Positions 6,411 through 7,799 of a stretch of DNA of 7,799 bases are shown one piece after another. Position 1 is the first letter of the stretch, and every line of letters starts with the position of its first letter. The position numbers and the translations under genes are program-made. The notes beneath the pieces were generated by a model that was not told the origin of the DNA, did not search any database, and worked only from the letters and a program-made list of their open reading frames with translations. This stretch comes from Gammaproteobacteria bacterium (GTDB taxonomy: Bacteria > Pseudomonadota > Gammaproteobacteria > GCA-001735895), in the NCBI GenBank assembly GCA_029882955.1, contig JAOUJX010000187.1, positions 1-7,799 of the forward strand. Reading direction: 5' to 3'.

Positions 6411-7288
6411 TGTACAATCTCCCCGCCATAGGCCCTGATTAGTTCCTGTCTTAAAATCTCAATCAAATGCACCCTTGGGTTATCTTTCCAAAACAGCAGG
6501 CCAAGTCTTCTATATACCGGGGGTGAAGTGAAAGGTAACAAACGAATACTACTCGGTAGGGGTCTCAAATTCCTACCAATCGGTACTACCGATACCCCCA
6601 GACCATTTTCGACCAGAGACGAAATAGCATCTAACGTGGTAATTTCCATTAATGAATTCACTTTTATCCCTCTTTTTTTCAACTCCACGTCTATCAATTG
6701 CGCTAGCGTAGCCTGTCGATTAAATCTGAGATAAGTGTTATTTTCCAGCGCCTGTCGATAATTTTCACCGATCGCCTGATGATGTGCAATAACCGCCAAT
6801 TCCTCCCGCGCAATTAATTCAAACTGCATGTCCGCTACAGACGTTTCCGGTTCAGTGATAATCGCACAGTCAATACTGTGGTTTTGCAATTGCCGGATGA
6901 GCTGCGTGGTTAAATCGGTATGCAATTGAAGATATAAATCAGGGTCACGTTTTCTTAATTGCCCCAGAGCTACCGCGACACCTCCTTCTACCGCCGTATG
7001 AATCGCACCTATTTTAAGCATACCCTGATGATTAGGGTTAACCACGCTATTGCTGAGTTCCTCCCATTGCGCCAGCAACTTGCGGCTCCGGGAAACAAAT
7101 TCGATCCCGGTTATTGTCAATCTCGGTGGACGTGTACTGCGGTCAAACAGGGCTTCACCTAGATATTTCTCTAGCGCCTGAACCTGCAAGCTGACATTCG
7201 ATATAGACATATCCAGTGCTGTAGCGGCAGCCTGAAAGCTACGGTGATCGGCGATACTCACCAGAGTTTGAATCGATTTTATATCCAT
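6407..7288 (-). CDS. LysR-family transcriptional regulator
   Basis: A 293-residue DNA-binding regulator of normal LysR length. The N-terminal winged helix-turn-helix runs over about residues 3-62: FQAAATALDMSISNVSLQV is the helix-turn-helix (18-36), followed by QALEKYLGEALFDRSTRPPR and LTITGIEFVSRSRKLL. The effector domain (about 88-290) starts GMLKIGAIHTAVEGGVAVAL and contains DCAIITEPE and SLVENGLGVSVVPIG, the usual hinge and ligand-pocket landmarks. The ATG at 7288 lacks a clear Shine-Dalgarno sequence. It is divergent from the iron-sulfur subunit gene across 96 bp and overlaps the lipoprotein gene by four bases. LysR proteins often repress themselves and activate the divergent gene, so the iron-sulfur gene is the most likely target. 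The effector is unknown. Confidence 0.93.
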   Translation of the reverse strand: MDIKSIQTLVSIADHRSFQAAATALDMSISNVSLQVQALEKYLGEALFDRSTRPPRLTITGIEFVSRSRKLLAQWEELSNSVVNPNHQGMLKIGAIHTAVEGGVAVALGQLRKRDPDLYLQLHTDLTTQLIRQLQNHSIDCAIITEPETSVADMQFELIAREELAVIAHHQAIGENYRQALENNTYLRFNRQATLAQLIDVELKKRGIKVNSLMEITTLDAISSLVENGLGVSVVPIGRNLRPLPSSIRLLPFTSPPVYRRLGLLFWKDNPRVHLIEILRQELIRAYGGEIVQ

Positions 7289-7301
7289 GTTTAAAAATTG
7301 T

Positions 7302-7312
7302 AACTTTAAGTT
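7302..7312. promoter_or_regulatory. Palindrome AACTT-T-AAGTT, candidate LysR site
   Basis: Perfect five-base arms lie around one central base, 14 bp before the lysR start and just downstream of its candidate -10. This is a suitable place for autorepression. It does not fit the classic T-N11-A form exactly. Confidence 0.4.
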
Positions 7313-7314
7313 TA

Positions 7315-7320
7315 ATTATA
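7315..7320 (-). promoter_or_regulatory. Candidate -10 box of lysR
   Basis: The minus strand reads TATAAT exactly, 27 bp before the lysR ATG. The -35 is weak; TTAGCA (7341-7336) at 15 bp is the best I see. Confidence 0.45.
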
Positions 7321-7347
7321 CTCAACAATATAATTTGCTAATTGAGT
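7320..7347. promoter_or_regulatory. Inverted repeat ACTCAA-N16-TTGAGT, candidate activator site
   Basis: Six-base arms (7320-7325 and 7342-7347) are separated by 16 bases in the middle of the lysR/iron-sulfur divergent region. The repeat overlaps candidate promoter elements of both genes, as expected for a shared LysR regulatory region, but in AT-rich DNA chance is possible. Confidence 0.4.
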
Positions 7348-7363
7348 TTTCATAAATTAATAT
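7335..7363 (+). promoter_or_regulatory. Candidate promoter of the iron-sulfur subunit gene
   Basis: A possible -35 TTGCTA (7335-7340) and -10 TAATAT (7358-7363) are separated by 17 bp. Each matches consensus at four of six positions. A weak promoter needing an activator would fit divergent LysR control. Confidence 0.35.
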
Positions 7364-7384
7364 TCGCTTTTATCCGGCAAATCA

Positions 7385-7799
7385 ATGAAAGCCATCAAAC
7401 ACTCTCAACAATTATTAAAAGTAAGAATCTGGCGTGGTAAGAAAGAGGCGCAGTTCGTCACCTATCAGGTACCTGCACGCGAAAACCAGACCGTGCTCGA
7501 CGTTGTTAGCGAGGTTCAGCGCCTGCACGAACCGGGCTTATCCTATCGTTTCGCCTGTCGCGTTGGTGTCTGTGGCTCCTGTGCGATGATGGTAAATGGT
7601 AAACCACGCTGGACCTGTCGAACGCATGTCAATAAAGTCATTGATGAAGATATCCTTACCATCGAACCATTACGCAATCTGCCACATATTAAAGACCTGG
7701 TTTGCGATATGGCACCGTTCATCGATACCTGGCAAAAGGCCGGCGCACCGTTTAGCGGCACACAAACCCGATCACAGCCGCCAGCGAGAATCGATCCGG
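7385..7799 (+). CDS. Succinate dehydrogenase/fumarate reductase-type iron-sulfur subunit (3' end outside window)
   Basis: I read 138 codons from ATG 7385 to the window edge with no stop. The protein begins MKAIKHSQQLLKVRIWRGKK and shows the N-terminal ferredoxin-like [2Fe-2S] domain of complex II iron-sulfur subunits (SdhB/FrdB). The cluster ligands are C58, C63, C66 and C78 in FACRVGVCGSCAMMVNGKPR and WTCRTHV. IKDLVCDMAPFIDTW (102-116) matches the conserved 'xxDLVxDMxxF' segment that follows. The C-terminal [4Fe-4S]/[3Fe-4S] domain would be outside the window. An in-frame TAA at 7358-7360 with no start codon between makes ATG 7385 the only start, although the ribosome site is weak. A canonical sdhB follows sdhCDA; here the gene opens a transcript beside lysR, so it may be part of a specialised fumarate-reductase-like or flavoprotein dehydrogenase complex. 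That is inference until the downstream genes are seen. Confidence 0.9.
   Translation, partial: MKAIKHSQQLLKVRIWRGKKEAQFVTYQVPARENQTVLDVVSEVQRLHEPGLSYRFACRVGVCGSCAMMVNGKPRWTCRTHVNKVIDEDILTIEPLRNLPHIKDLVCDMAPFIDTWQKAGAPFSGTQTRSQPPARIDP

Noticed and set aside
6528..7162. Plus-strand open frames opposite lysR
   Set aside because: Antisense shadows of a full-length LysR gene, without ribosome sites or recognisable domains.
7543..7761. Minus-strand 72-codon open frame
   Set aside because: It is antisense to the cysteine cluster of the iron-sulfur subunit, which is the real gene.
1..7799. tRNA, rRNA, CRISPR, IS or prophage elements
   Set aside because: No cloverleaf, regular repeat-spacer array, transposase or phage-like gene was seen; the window is almost wholly filled by the genes listed.

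Overview
The window reads as chromosomal DNA of a Gram-negative proteobacterium, probably a free-living gammaproteobacterium. This is inferred from gene style only: a Tat-exported binding protein, a lipobox lipoprotein, a hemerythrin-GGDEF protein like the Vibrio one, and short AT-rich spacers between genes of moderate GC content. No RNA gene, IS element, CRISPR array or other mobile feature is visible.

Layout. The left 3.2 kb is a minus-strand operon for a branched-chain-amino-acid-type (HAAT family) ABC importer. Transcription order is: substrate-binding protein with a Tat signal (3177-1912), a strong intergenic hairpin (1905-1863), LivH-type permease (1814-945) and LivM-type permease (943 to beyond base 1, open at the window edge). 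The ATPases would lie to the left of the window. A 243-bp divergent regulatory region (3178-3420) follows, holding two inverted repeats and a 13-bp direct repeat. Plus-strand genes come next: a DAO-family FAD oxidoreductase (3421-4737) and, 32 bp later, a bacteriohemerythrin-diguanylate cyclase (4770-5909). A convergent minus-strand pair comes next: a LysR regulator (7288-6407) whose stop overlaps the GTG start of a small lipoprotein (6410-5937). A 96-bp AT-rich divergent promoter region separates lysR from the start of a complex-II-type iron-sulfur subunit (7385 to beyond 7799, truncated by the window).

How the genes may work together (inference). The binding protein and permeases import an amino-acid-like or amine-like solute, and the divergent flavoprotein could oxidise it. 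The downstream hemerythrin-cyclase has all seven expected diiron ligands, a GGEEF active site and an RxxD inhibitory site, so it could convert oxygen or redox status into c-di-GMP. The LysR protein is well placed to control itself, the lipoprotein and the divergent iron-sulfur gene. The true substrate cannot be read from sequence alone.

Every individual family here is known. The less ordinary points are the combination of transporter, flavin oxidase and oxygen-sensing cyclase, the operator-like palindromes between the divergent transcripts, the hairpin behind the binding-protein gene, and the apparently isolated complex-II iron-sulfur gene beside a LysR regulator.
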